Of a stretch of DNA of 64,000 bases, positions 17,436 through 26,310 are shown one piece after another. Both the position numbers and the translations under genes were made by a program. Origin of the DNA: Gammaproteobacteria bacterium (GTDB lineage Bacteria; Pseudomonadota; Gammaproteobacteria; Pseudomonadales; Cellvibrionaceae); the NCBI GenBank assembly GCA_004173475.1, contig SEBU01000002.1:558001-622000 (forward strand), given 5' to 3'. Position 1 is the stretch's first letter; every line of letters starts with the position of its first letter. The notes under the pieces are model-generated. The model saw nothing but the letters and a program-made list of their open reading frames with translations, was not told the DNA's origin and made no database searches.

Positions 17436-18746
17436 GTGGCGGAAATGGATAAGGAAACAAATTATTATTGTAAGAACCTCATTGAGGTTAATAAGACCAA
17501 TAGCGTAATTATCAATCAGGCCATCTACAATGACCAGGGCATTCTATTGCTTGCAGCTGGCGCCGATTTAAATGAAAAGCGCGCCGAAATTTTACTCCAA
17601 CATAAATTAATGAAACCGCTGGAACAATGTGTGGGGATTGCAAGCAGCCTTGATGCAAAAAAACTTTATGATTTTCTCAACAAATTTGCGGGCAATATCC
17701 CCGGTTTAAAGCCAGTTACTAACAGAGACGATTACCAACATTGCTTGCGACAAATGTGTTTGTTTTACGAAAAATATCCTCTATTGCAGCAAAACCTTAC
17801 GGTTCTAGCTATGCGCGCACCTGAAATCTACTACCAAAGTTTATTCAGTACCATGGCCGGTTTGGCCATAGCCATTCAACTCAAACTTAATAACCGCGAA
17901 CTCCAAACCGTTTTTGTGTCCGGCCTTTTTCACGATGTGGCTTTTCTTTACCTTGCACCAGAGCTAAGCTCGAAAACTAGTGAATTCACTCACGAGGAAT
18001 GGAAAGCGCTACAAGCTCATCCATTGATCGCAAAGCGATTTCTGGACCTGATCCCAGACTTACCCAGGGAAATCGGTGTCGCTATTGCAAATCACCATGA
18101 ACGTATTGATGGCACTGGTTATCCATCGCATGTTTTTGGCGATAAGTTACCAATGGCGAGTCAGATAATTGCCGCCACAGACAATATTATTTTCAATCAC
18201 AAACGTTACCAAAATTATGGTGATCACGCGCATACTATGCTGCTTTCAGCGCTAAAGCTTAGCGACAATATTTATTTTGAATCCGTCTATGATGCGGCGA
18301 TGGTACTCTTTAAATATGCGCCCTCACCTTCAAATAAAGTTGTGCATGCTCCCTCAGCAGAAGAACTTTTAGCGCGTCAAAAAATGCTGCGTCAGCATTT
18401 CGAAAACGCGAAAGCTTTGTCACAGAAGTTAATGCAATTGCCTCCATCGCCGCAGACACGTTCTATTTCAGCCGCTATGGGACGCTTGGCAATATCAATT
18501 GTGCGAAGCGGTATTTTGCAATTTGAGCAGGAGCAATGGCTCGCTCGATTTGAGCACGAAGCAGAAGACATTTTCTCGCTAGTTGAAATGAGTGTTATGC
18601 TGGATCAAATTTATGATCAACTACTGCATTTGAAAAACATAATGGAGCGTGCATTGGAATGCATACCTAAGGACGACGTACCATTAAAAAAATTTGCGGA
18701 AAATACGCTGAATCAAATTAATTTTCAGGAAGTTTTTTTAGTGTAA
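17436..18746 (+). CDS. HD-GYP domain protein, divergent
   Basis: A 436-residue cytoplasmic protein. Residues about 130-275 form an HD-GYP domain, a fold that usually hydrolyses cyclic di-GMP. HD is at 166-167, His at 195, and the signature HHERIDGTGYP at 220-230. The first metal-ligand His of the family is replaced (Leu near 136), and the lysine of the usual HDIGK is absent (HDVAF), so the metal site is incomplete. The N terminus (1-120) resembles the DUF3391-type region that often precedes HD-GYP. The C-terminal 150 residues are helical. Translation may start at GTG 17436 or ATG 17445. It is followed closely by the CWC and shikimate-kinase-like genes. Confidence 0.85.
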   Translation: MAEMDKETNYYCKNLIEVNKTNSVIINQAIYNDQGILLLAAGADLNEKRAEILLQHKLMKPLEQCVGIASSLDAKKLYDFLNKFAGNIPGLKPVTNRDDYQHCLRQMCLFYEKYPLLQQNLTVLAMRAPEIYYQSLFSTMAGLAIAIQLKLNNRELQTVFVSGLFHDVAFLYLAPELSSKTSEFTHEEWKALQAHPLIAKRFLDLIPDLPREIGVAIANHHERIDGTGYPSHVFGDKLPMASQIIAATDNIIFNHKRYQNYGDHAHTMLLSALKLSDNIYFESVYDAAMVLFKYAPSPSNKVVHAPSAEELLARQKMLRQHFENAKALSQKLMQLPPSPQTRSISAAMGRLAISIVRSGILQFEQEQWLARFEHEAEDIFSLVEMSVMLDQIYDQLLHLKNIMERALECIPKDDVPLKKFAENTLNQINFQEVFLV

Positions 18747-18776
18747 CTATTCTCAACCAGCACGTGACTTTACACC

Positions 18777-18971
18777 ATGCCTAATCCTCACTTGTGTCCT
18801 ATATGCCAATTACCTAACCATTGCGAGGCATCAAAAGATGCAGCAACTTCCAGTCTTTGCTGGTGTATGCAGGTTGAAATTTCTAAAGACGCACTGACCA
18901 AAATTCCTGTAGATCAAGTGAATCGCGCCTGCATCTGCCATTCCTGCGCAACTGCCGTTAAAACTCAATAA
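18777..18971 (+). CDS. Cysteine-rich CWC family protein
   Basis: A 64-residue protein with the CWC pattern: CPIC near the N terminus, NHCEA, CWC at about 28-30, and CICHSC near the C terminus. Eight cysteines in this arrangement suggest a small zinc-binding fold. The family is widespread in gammaproteobacteria and its function is unknown. It sits 30 nt after the HD-GYP gene and 33 nt before the kinase gene, so all three are probably one transcript. Confidence 0.85.
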   Translation: MPNPHLCPICQLPNHCEASKDAATSSLCWCMQVEISKDALTKIPVDQVNRACICHSCATAVKTQ

Positions 18972-19004
18972 ACCACACCAGATTTTAATTTAAATGCGAA
19001 CACT

Positions 19005-19535
19005 ATGAACCAATTCAGCACCAGTGTGATTTTAATTGGGATGCCGGGTTCCGGTAAGAGTACCTTGGGTATTCAGCTAGCGAAAATGCTGGCGAAAGAT
19101 TTTATTGATACTGATCTTTTGATTCAAACCAAGCACGGCCAAACTCTCCAAGATATTATTAATAATCAGGGCTACCTGGCGCTACGCGATATAGAAGAAC
19201 AAGTGCTTCTCGATACACACTACCCCAATCATATTATCGCGACAGGCGGCAGTGCGGTGTACAGCGAAAAAGCTATGCAACATTTGCATCATTATGGACA
19301 AATTATTTTTTTGGATGTTGCGCTTTCCGAATTGAAATCGCGTGTGAGTAATATCGACACGCGCGGTTTAGCACGCAGACCCGGCCAGACTTTCGAAGAG
19401 CTTTACGAAGAGCGTCAAAAACTTTACGAGCGATATGCGAATATAACAATCAATTGCACAGGCAAAAGCCAAAAGGAAATTCTTGACTTGATTATTTATG
19501 AGGATACTGAAGTTTATATGGATAAGGATGCTTAG
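19005..19535 (+). CDS. Shikimate kinase-like protein
   Basis: A 176-residue P-loop kinase. Walker A is GMPGSGKST (residues about 13-21). The shikimate-site motifs are FIDTD (about 37-41), LRDIEE with its arginine, and the GG pair in ATGGSAV (about 82-88). The lid reads RGLARRPGQ, and ERQKLYERYA carries the last conserved arginine and tyrosine. All residues expected of an enzyme that phosphorylates shikimate with ATP are present. However, the gene is not next to aroB as the main aroK usually is, so it may be a paralogue (AroL-like) or a kinase for a related substrate. A hairpin follows 18 nt after the stop. Confidence 0.82.
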   Translation: MNQFSTSVILIGMPGSGKSTLGIQLAKMLAKDFIDTDLLIQTKHGQTLQDIINNQGYLALRDIEEQVLLDTHYPNHIIATGGSAVYSEKAMQHLHHYGQIIFLDVALSELKSRVSNIDTRGLARRPGQTFEELYEERQKLYERYANITINCTGKSQKEILDLIIYEDTEVYMDKDA

Positions 19536-19553
19536 GAAGGATTGGAAGTGCTA

Positions 19554-19591
19554 GAACAACACGGGCTGCCAGTCGGCAATCCGTGTTGTTC
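19554..19591. terminator. Hairpin between convergent kinase and amidohydrolase genes
   Basis: An 11-bp perfect outer stem (GAACAACACGG against CCGTGTTGTTC) with a 16-nt loop that can add a short inner TGCC/GGCA stem. It has no clear T-run on either side. Its place between two convergent stops suggests a bidirectional terminator. Confidence 0.55.
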
Positions 19592-19608
19592 GAGATAATT
19601 GTGATTTG

Positions 19609-20775
19609 TTACGTTTTAATTTTGAAAATTCTTTCCGCATTACCGTATGCAATATTTGCACGATCAATTTCTGATATAGGTGCCGATTCAATAAAGGTTA
19701 CACAAGGTTTAGTAGGCTGAAAAGGATAGTCGATAGCCCACATTATGCGAGTAGCTCCAATTTTATCAATGCAATATCTGAGCGCTAGAGGATCTTCAAC
19801 TCCACTTGTTGTAATAGTTATATTGCGCTGAAAATATTCGCTATGTTTTAATTGATTCTTACGACCAGCGCGAGCACCCGGTGAACCCATAAAGTCGAGC
19901 CTACCTAACCAAAAAGGCAAAGCTTCACCCATGTGACCAATAACAACTTGCAATTTAGGGAAACGATCAAAGACGCCTCCAAATATTAATCGCAGAATGT
20001 GAGTAGCCGTTTCCACACCGTATCCCCATACCGCCCCCTCAAGACGATAGTCGCTAAAAGGCTGAGCCATCCCGTCAGATGGAGCTCTTGGGTGAATGTA
20101 AAGCGGCCTATCAAGCGCCTCGGCAGCTTCCAATATCGGCAAGAATCGAGGGTCATCAAGATATGCATTTTCCGTATGCGAGTTAATAATAAATCCGTTA
20201 AGTTTTAACTTATTGATGGCCCGTTCCATTTCTTTTACTGCGGATCGGGGATCTTGAGGTGCAAGACTTGCGAGGCCAGCATAACGTTTAGGATTGCGAT
20301 GTATCGCTTTGCTTAACCGGTCATTTGCTAAAGCAGCAAGTTCATTAGCCTGCTGGGATTCGAACATTTGAACACCGGGCATAACGAGCGATAACACGTG
20401 CATATCAACACCGTTAGCATTCATATCGTCTAAGCGAATTTTATCGAAATCAAGTAACCTGGGTAACATGAGTTTTGCTGCATTATCACGGTTAGCGACT
20501 TGATTATTATCAAGTTGCGACGGCGCAGATGTTACCTCAGATATGTCGTAGAACTGCTTCAAGAGCAGGAGATCCAAGTTGGGGCCTCCCTTCTTTATTA
20601 CACTACGGAAGGCTTCTGCTATTTCTGGAATGGTAAAGGCTTCCTCGGTTGCGATTTTTCGTAAGTGCCGTGTCGGCGAATTTAAGACGGAATCTTCGCT
20701 AGCTTTCAAAACGCTCGGCAAGGTGGAAGCCGCAGCAATGGCAGTAAAATTTTTCAGAACAGATCTACGATTCAT
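19609..20775 (-). CDS. LigW-like amidohydrolase/decarboxylase with twin-arginine-like leader
   Basis: A 388-residue TIM-barrel protein of the amidohydrolase 2 family. The RKIATEEAF motif near residue 40 closely matches 5-carboxyvanillate decarboxylase LigW, as I recall that family. Its presumed metal ligands are Glu44, His228 (LYIHP) and Asp349 (WAIDYP), with His281 in VIGHMGEALPFW also kept. Such enzymes decarboxylate aromatic acids non-oxidatively. Here residues 1-25 read MNRRSVLKNFTAIAAASTLP, a twin-arginine-like export signal, unusual for a cytoplasmic aromatic-degradation enzyme. There is no lignin pathway gene nearby, so the substrate is open. It is monocistronic and converges with the kinase gene. 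Confidence 0.8.
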   Translation of the reverse strand: MNRRSVLKNFTAIAAASTLPSVLKASEDSVLNSPTRHLRKIATEEAFTIPEIAEAFRSVIKKGGPNLDLLLLKQFYDISEVTSAPSQLDNNQVANRDNAAKLMLPRLLDFDKIRLDDMNANGVDMHVLSLVMPGVQMFESQQANELAALANDRLSKAIHRNPKRYAGLASLAPQDPRSAVKEMERAINKLKLNGFIINSHTENAYLDDPRFLPILEAAEALDRPLYIHPRAPSDGMAQPFSDYRLEGAVWGYGVETATHILRLIFGGVFDRFPKLQVVIGHMGEALPFWLGRLDFMGSPGARAGRKNQLKHSEYFQRNITITTSGVEDPLALRYCIDKIGATRIMWAIDYPFQPTKPCVTFIESAPISEIDRANIAYGNAERIFKIKT

Positions 20776-20874
20776 AACAAAATCCTTTGATGGTAGTAAC
20801 GTTCACTAAGTTTACGCCGACAGCCCGGTTATCAAGCCTCTGGCGCGATTTCTAACACAGGTTGAATAACTTTT

Positions 20875-21552
20875 TTATTGCAATATACCGCTATGAAAGC
20901 GAAATTCTGTATCGGCACTTTCAATCAAATTTTTTTCCAGCGCTAAAAAAACATTCACCCGTTCGCTAATATCCTCACCGCCTGCCATTTTTTTAGCAAG
21001 GTGCAAATAATCTTCATAGTGCCGCGCTTCGGATTTCAAAAGAGAGAAATAAAAGGTTTTCAGCTCATCATCCAAATGCGGAGCAAGTTTGGCAAAACGC
21101 TCACATGAACGTGCTTCAATGATTGCACCCACAATTAACGTATCCACAAAGCGTGCAGGTTCGTGAGTACGCACAGGTTTTCTCAACTCACCAGCGTATC
21201 GGCAGGGTGTGATTTGCTCGTAGGCAATACCGCGATTTTGCATGATCTGCATAACTTGTTCGTAATGACGCAATTCTTCGCGGGCGAGACGCGACATTTT
21301 GTGCATCATTTCAAAATCACCCACGTAGCGATACATTAAATTTACCGCGGTAGATGCTGCTTTTTTTTCGCAGTTAGCGTGATCTAATAATAAAAGCGCT
21401 TGATTATCAGAGCGCTTTGCCGCCTGTATCCAGGCATCCGGTGTTTCACAATGTAAGAATTGTTGAATTCTGGTTAAAGCCGTGATTACAGGTGCTGGTA
21501 AGTAATTTGCCAGTACAACTGAATGAGAAGCAACTGAGGAAAGTGAATTCAT
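20875..21552 (-). CDS. miaE: tRNA 2-methylthio-N6-isopentenyladenosine hydroxylase MiaE
   Basis: A 225-residue non-haem diiron enzyme that hydroxylates the isopentenyl group of ms2i6A at position 37 of tRNAs reading U-starting codons. It is a ferritin-like four-helix bundle. The iron-ligand helices are visible as LLDHANCEKKAAS, REELRHYEQV (EExxH type), GAIIEARSCERF and SEARHYEDY. Length fits the family. It is the third gene of a likely operon after the SMP-30-like and DUF1289 genes, with only 8 nt between it and the latter. Confidence 0.93.
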   Translation of the reverse strand: MNSLSSVASHSVVLANYLPAPVITALTRIQQFLHCETPDAWIQAAKRSDNQALLLLDHANCEKKAASTAVNLMYRYVGDFEMMHKMSRLAREELRHYEQVMQIMQNRGIAYEQITPCRYAGELRKPVRTHEPARFVDTLIVGAIIEARSCERFAKLAPHLDDELKTFYFSLLKSEARHYEDYLHLAKKMAGGEDISERVNVFLALEKNLIESADTEFRFHSGILQ

Positions 21553-21560
21553 AAATAATT

Positions 21561-22019
21561 TTATTCAGTAAAATGTGGAACAACATAGCGTTCATAATAT
21601 GCACATGATAATGCGTAGAAATCGCTGTCAATATTATCGCGGATCTCAGTTAATGGCGTTCCCCGCCATTTAGGTTGTAATTGCAAACCGTAAACTTTCA
21701 AATCCGAAATTTGGCTTGCACCTGAACGTAATAAGTCAAACACCCAGCAATAAGGATTCTGCTCTTCTTTAAACTGAATTTGCTGATGTTTAATTTGTTG
21801 CAACAGAACATGTTGATCAACAATTTCAACCATGTTTTGTACAACTTGCGCCAAGTATCCTTCAAGCCGCTGGGCTATGATTAAGCGCTGCTCATGTGTA
21901 TAGGCATTCCAGTCAATCACTTCATGGGCAAAGCGTTTACAACCTCTACAAACGCTATCACCTATGCCTGTGGAGCAAATGCCAACACACGGCGTTCGTA
22001 CGGGTTTATATAAAAGCAT
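21561..22019 (-). CDS. DUF1289 domain protein
   Basis: A 152-residue protein. The N-terminal 50 residues contain the DUF1289 cysteine pattern (TPCVGICSTGIGDSVCRGC, about residues 9-27), followed by the family-typical WNAYTHEQR. Four cysteines probably bind zinc or iron-sulfur. The C-terminal 90 residues are helical and unassigned. Function is unknown; the gene is sandwiched in an operon between the SMP-30-like lipoprotein gene (13 nt upstream) and miaE (8 nt downstream). Confidence 0.85.
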   Translation of the reverse strand: MLLYKPVRTPCVGICSTGIGDSVCRGCKRFAHEVIDWNAYTHEQRLIIAQRLEGYLAQVVQNMVEIVDQHVLLQQIKHQQIQFKEEQNPYCWVFDLLRSGASQISDLKVYGLQLQPKWRGTPLTEIRDNIDSDFYALSCAYYERYVVPHFTE

Positions 22020-22032
22020 AAAATTAAAAAAT

Positions 22033-23028
22033 TTAGTAAGGGGTGCCTGTTACATCTAACGTCAATTTCCAAATCGCTCCAGCGCCGGTAAGGAAAAGTG
22101 TTTTACCGTCCTCACCCCCAAAAGCTGCATTGGTTATGTTGGCATCCACGTTAATAGTTGCAATTTGTTTTCCTTCTGGAGTAACAACACGTACATGACG
22201 CGCAGAATGTTCTGTCACATAAATATTTCCGTGACAATCAATTGCCATTCCATCCGGAATCGTTAAGCCTGTCAGAAGATCTTTACCTTTTTGCGGAACG
22301 CCATCGACAATCGGATAAGCGCGCAAAACGCCTTCATTATCCCCGCCTTCAACGTATAAGGTTTTTCCGTCGAGCGATAAAGCTACGCCATTCGGATTGT
22401 TGATGGTTTCATCGACTACCGTAATTTTTCCGTCGGTCGCAACCCGATACACGCGCGTTTTTTCCTGACCGCCCGGTGCAGCAGCCGTTTGATAAGCAGG
22501 GTCGGTAAAATAAATAGTCCCATCTTTCGCAATAACTAAATCATTGGGTGAATTGAAAACATTATCTTCAAATTTATCGATAACCGTAGTGCGCTCTCCA
22601 CCCAAAGTAAAACGCGAAAGGCTTTTGTACTTATGTGTTCCCGCAACCAAATTACCTTGCGCATCCACCGCTAGACCATTACTGCCGCTATCGTCAATTA
22701 ACGTAGTCATTACGCCGTTGGCATCGAGTTTTTGAATACGTGACGGAAAAACACCAGAGATTATAAAATCAGAAAAATAGAGCGAATCTTTTATCCACAC
22801 CGGGCCTTCATAAAGACTAGGTTCTGTGCGCGTTGAATTGGCCCCGGGAATACGTTCCGCAGTAAGCTCTCCGCTTGGTGCAACGCCGCATGACGATGAC
22901 GTTTGTACGGGCGCGCTCGACGTTTTCGCAACGGTTAAGGATTCAGATTTTTTTTCTTCACAACCGCTCAAACTTGAGAGAACGAAAACAGACGCTAAAC
23001 ATACGAGCGAAGGCTTCAACATTTTCAT
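22033..23028 (-). CDS. SMP-30/gluconolactonase-like lipoprotein
   Basis: A predicted lipoprotein of about 331 residues with a six-bladed beta-propeller of the SMP-30/gluconolactonase/LRE family. The signal peptide starts MKMLKPSLVCLASVF and ends at lipobox LSGC. Propeller motifs include EGPVWIKDSLYFSDF, SNGLAVDAQGNLVAG, NSPNDLVIAKDGTIYFTDP and NPNGVALSLDGKTLYV. Family enzymes hydrolyse sugar lactones with a calcium or zinc ion. The ATG at 23028 is preferred because the longer frame would need a TTG start. It heads a probable operon with the DUF1289 gene and miaE, an odd pairing of envelope and tRNA functions. Confidence 0.85.
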   Translation of the reverse strand: MKMLKPSLVCLASVFVLSSLSGCEEKKSESLTVAKTSSAPVQTSSSCGVAPSGELTAERIPGANSTRTEPSLYEGPVWIKDSLYFSDFIISGVFPSRIQKLDANGVMTTLIDDSGSNGLAVDAQGNLVAGTHKYKSLSRFTLGGERTTVIDKFEDNVFNSPNDLVIAKDGTIYFTDPAYQTAAAPGGQEKTRVYRVATDGKITVVDETINNPNGVALSLDGKTLYVEGGDNEGVLRAYPIVDGVPQKGKDLLTGLTIPDGMAIDCHGNIYVTEHSARHVRVVTPEGKQIATINVDANITNAAFGGEDGKTLFLTGAGAIWKLTLDVTGTPY

Positions 23029-23273
23029 AGAAGTAGCTACCTTTAAATTTTCACGATTGGAAGACGTTTTATGCAATCAAATGTATGCATCTGAACACAA
23101 ATTAATCCAACGACAATCAGATTTTTCACGTCATTTTTAAAGCGGCAAACATACCACATAGACTTCACAAAAGCCTGATCGAAAAAAACTAAAAACCTTC
23201 AACACCCGAATGTTATGCAGGCTTTATGTAGCTTTGCCGAACTGATTTTAAGCCACAAGACGCGTTCGCCGTG

Positions 23274-23302
23274 TTAACACTCACTCGCGCATCATGTATA
23301 CT
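23274..23302 (+). promoter_or_regulatory. Sigma-70 promoter of acnB
   Basis: TTAACA, 17 nt, TATACT, close to consensus with ideal spacing. The predicted start near 23309 gives a leader of about 210 nt before the acnB GTG. Confidence 0.7.
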
Positions 23303-23519
23303 TCGCACCCGATTTACTGCTCTTGCCTGAGCGGTTAATTTGATCCCTAAGAGCTTCGGCGCTTCGGGAAACTTCCTACAGTCCTTACACGCTTCTTGCG
23401 CTTCAGGACATGTCCTATAAGTAGGCCATCCATGTAGGTCATCCGTGAAGGTCACGGATAGTCTCTCGCAGCAGAGATCCTGTTTGTGAGAGTAAAAACC
23501 ACCCAATGAGGATAAAATT
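23303..23519 (+). other. Structured 5' leader of acnB
   Basis: The leader holds a 12-bp palindrome AGGACATGTCCT (23405-23416), two tandem 13-nt near-repeats at 23427-23439 and 23440-23452 (form CATCC-x-TG-x-AGGT), a 7-bp hairpin TCCGTGA/TCACGGA with a 3-nt loop (23442-23458), and a smaller TCTCT/AGAGA stem (23462-23477). GAGGA precedes the start codon. Such a long folded leader suggests control at the RNA level; no known riboswitch is recognised. Confidence 0.5.
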
Positions 23520-26138
23520 GTGCTTGAAGCCTATCGTAAACACGTCGCCGAACGCGCCGCTGAAGGTGTTCCACCAAAACCACTTAACGCTGAACAAGTT
23601 GCTGGATTGGTAGAATTACTAAAGAACCCACCTGCTGGTGAAAATGAAGTTCTGTTAGACCTGATTACCAATCGCGTTCCGCCAGGCGTTGACGAAGCCG
23701 CCTACGTTAAAGCCGCTTTCCTAAGCGCAATCGCCAAAGGCGAAGACAAATCCCCCCTCATTGATAAACCTCTCGCTGTAAAACTTCTAGGCATGATGCT
23801 CGGTGGTTACAACATTGAAACCCTGGTTGGCTTGTTAGATAGCCCTGAATTGGGCAAGCTCGCCGCCGAAGAATTGAAACATACCTTGCTGATGTTTGAC
23901 GCCTTCCACGACGTGGAAGAAAAATCCAAAGCCGGCAACGCAAACGCGAAAGAATTGATCCAAAGCTGGGCTGATGCTGAGTGGTTCACCAGCAAGCCAA
24001 AAGTAGCTGAAAGCACCAAGCTCACTGTTTTCAAAGTGACCGGTGAAACCAACACTGACGACTTATCCCCTGCTCCGGATGCATGGTCACGCCCCGACAT
24101 CCCATTACACTCACTAGCCATGTTCAAGATGGCACGCGACGGCATCACACCAGACCAACCAGGTTCTGTAGGCCCCATCAAACAAATCGAAGCTTTGAAA
24201 GCCAAAGGTTATCCATTGGCATTCGTAGGTGATGTGGTTGGTACAGGTTCTTCACGTAAGTCTGCTACTAACTCTGTGTTGTGGTTTATCGGTGACGATA
24301 TTCCCGGCGTACCTAACAAGCGTACCGGTGGTGTATGTATCGGTAGCAAAGTGGCGCCGATTTTTTACAACACTATGGAAGATGCTGGCGCCTTGGTATT
24401 TGAAGCACCAGTAGACAACCTGAACATGGGCGACGTGATTGAGATTCGCCCCTACGAAGGCAAAATCCTCAACGCTGCAACTGGCGCTGTGATTTCTGAA
24501 TTTGCTTTGAAATCCGACGTGTTGTTGGACGAAGTACAAGCTGGCGGACGTATCCCATTAATCGTTGGCCGTGGTTTGACCACCAAAGCTCGCGCCTCTC
24601 TGGGTCTGCCTGCAAGTACTCTGTTCCGATTGCCACAAGCTCCTGCCGATACTGGCAAAGGCTACACTCTTGCACAAAAAATGGTTGGTAAGGCGTGCGG
24701 TGTAACTGGCATTCGTCCAGGCACTTACTGCGAACCCTATATGACAACCGTAGGCTCTCAGGACACTACCGGTCCAATGACTCGCGATGAGCTGAAAGAT
24801 TTGGCTTGCTTGGGCTTCTCTGCTGACCTGACTATGCAATCGTTCTGTCACACGGCTGCTTATCCAAAGCCAGTTGATATTGAAACCCAACACACTCTGC
24901 CTGACTTCATTATGACTCGCGGCGGCGTTTCATTGCGTCCAGGCGACGGTATCATCCACTCCTGGTTGAACCGCATGTTGTTGCCAGACACAGTTGGTAC
25001 TGGTGGTGATTCTCATACCCGCTTCCCAATCGGTATCTCTTTCCCTGCTGGTTCTGGCCTGGTTGCTTTCGCTGCTGCGACTGGCGTTATGCCTTTGGAT
25101 ATGCCTGAGTCCGTGCTTGTTCGCTTCAAAGGTGAATTGCAACCAGGCGTTACCTTGCGCGATTTGGTAAATGCAATTCCACTTTACGCGATCAAATCTG
25201 GTTTGCTGACCGTTGAGAAGAAAGGCAAGAAGAACATTTTCTCTGGTCGCATCCTCGAAGTTGAAGGCCTGCCAAACCTGAAAGTAGAACAAGCGTTTGA
25301 AATCTCTGACGCATCTGCCGAGCGCTCTGCAGCTGGCTGTACCATTAAGTTAGATAAAGCCCCTATCATCGAATACATGACTTCCAACATCACCATGTTG
25401 CGCTGGATGATCGAACAAGGTTATGGCGATGTCCGTACCCTTGAGCGTCGCGCCCGCAAGATGGAAGAGTGGATTGCCAACCCTGTGTTGATGGAAGCCG
25501 ATAAAGACGCAGAATACGCGGCAATTATCGACATTGATCTTGCGGACATCAAAGAGCCAATCCTCGCCTGCCCTAACGATCCAGACGATGTGAAAATTTT
25601 GTCTGACGTTCAAGGCGCAAAAATTGATGAAGTCTTTATCGGTTCGTGCATGACCAACATCGGTCACTTCCGTGCTGCCGGTAAATTGCTGAACTCAACC
25701 AAAGATGACCTCACAACTCGTTTGTGGATCGCTCCTCCTACCAAAATGGATCAACATCAATTGGTTGAAGAAGGTTATTACAGTATCTTCGGCGTGAAAG
25801 GTGCTCGTACTGAAATGCCAGGTTGCTCACTCTGCATGGGTAATCAGGCACGTGTGGCGAAAAACTCTACCGTGGTATCAACGTCTACCCGTAACTTCCC
25901 CAATCGTTTGGGTGAAGGCGCGAATGTGTATTTGGCGTCTGCCGAATTGGCTGCAGTAGCAGCGATTATGGGCAAGCTACCAACTCCTGAAGAGTATTTG
26001 AGCTACGCAAACAAGTTGAACAGTATGAGCAGCGAGATTTACCGCTACCTCAACTTCAACGAGATTCAAAGCTATCAGGAAGCCGCGAACGAAGGTAAGC
26101 GAATTGCCGCCGTGGAAATTCAAACGGTTGCAATTTAA
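23520..26138 (+). CDS. acnB: Aconitate hydratase B
   Basis: An 872-residue TCA-cycle enzyme interconverting citrate and isocitrate through a [4Fe-4S] cluster. The N terminus [20 protein letters not shown] and the order of domains (HEAT-like domain 5 first, then domain 4, then 1-3) are specific to the AcnB type. [16 protein letters not shown] marks the swivelling domain. Cluster-ligand cysteines are seen in [12 protein letters not shown] and [12 protein letters not shown] near residues 710 and 770. Translation starts with GTG at 23520 after GAGGA. E. coli AcnB has 865 residues, so the length is normal. It has its own sigma-70 promoter and long leader, and ends at a strong shared terminator. 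Confidence 0.97.
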   Translation: MLEAYRKHVAERAAEGVPPKPLNAEQVAGLVELLKNPPAGENEVLLDLITNRVPPGVDEAAYVKAAFLSAIAKGEDKSPLIDKPLAVKLLGMMLGGYNIETLVGLLDSPELGKLAAEELKHTLLMFDAFHDVEEKSKAGNANAKELIQSWADAEWFTSKPKVAESTKLTVFKVTGETNTDDLSPAPDAWSRPDIPLHSLAMFKMARDGITPDQPGSVGPIKQIEALKAKGYPLAFVGDVVGTGSSRKSATNSVLWFIGDDIPGVPNKRTGGVCIGSKVAPIFYNTMEDAGALVFEAPVDNLNMGDVIEIRPYEGKILNAATGAVISEFALKSDVLLDEVQAGGRIPLIVGRGLTTKARASLGLPASTLFRLPQAPADTGKGYTLAQKMVGKACGVTGIRPGTYCEPYMTTVGSQDTTGPMTRDELKDLACLGFSADLTMQSFCHTAAYPKPVDIETQHTLPDFIMTRGGVSLRPGDGIIHSWLNRMLLPDTVGTGGDSHTRFPIGISFPAGSGLVAFAAATGVMPLDMPESVLVRFKGELQPGVTLRDLVNAIPLYAIKSGLLTVEKKGKKNIFSGRILEVEGLPNLKVEQAFEISDASAERSAAGCTIKLDKAPIIEYMTSNITMLRWMIEQGYGDVRTLERRARKMEEWIANPVLMEADKDAEYAAIIDIDLADIKEPILACPNDPDDVKILSDVQGAKIDEVFIGSCMTNIGHFRAAGKLLNSTKDDLTTRLWIAPPTKMDQHQLVEEGYYSIFGVKGARTEMPGCSLCMGNQARVAKNSTVVSTSTRNFPNRLGEGANVYLASAELAAVAAIMGKLPTPEEYLSYANKLNSMSSEIYRYLNFNEIQSYQEAANEGKRIAAVEIQTVAI

Positions 26139-26248
26139 TTGCTACAGCTAGCGCCGCTCCTGCGCATTCACGCGCCCGCTGCATACGACCTCCATGGATG
26201 GTGAAAGTGCAAAAAATGCAGGAGTAATTTTTTGTCCGTTCATCCTGA

Positions 26249-26286
26249 ACATAAAAAAACCCGCTAATTTGCGGGTTTTTTTATGT
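26249..26286. terminator. Bidirectional terminator between acnB and fliD
   Basis: ACATAAAAAAACCCGC, a 6-nt loop, then GCGGGTTTTTTTATGT: a stem with GC core and A/T tails that reads as a rho-independent terminator on both strands. It separates convergent acnB and fliD. Confidence 0.92.
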
Positions 26287-26310
26287 CTTGTAGCATGATG
26301 TTTCTATAAA

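Noticed and set aside
23213-23506. 97-residue minus-strand frame in the acnB leader
   Set aside because: It overlaps the acnB promoter and structured leader, and has no homology or start signal.
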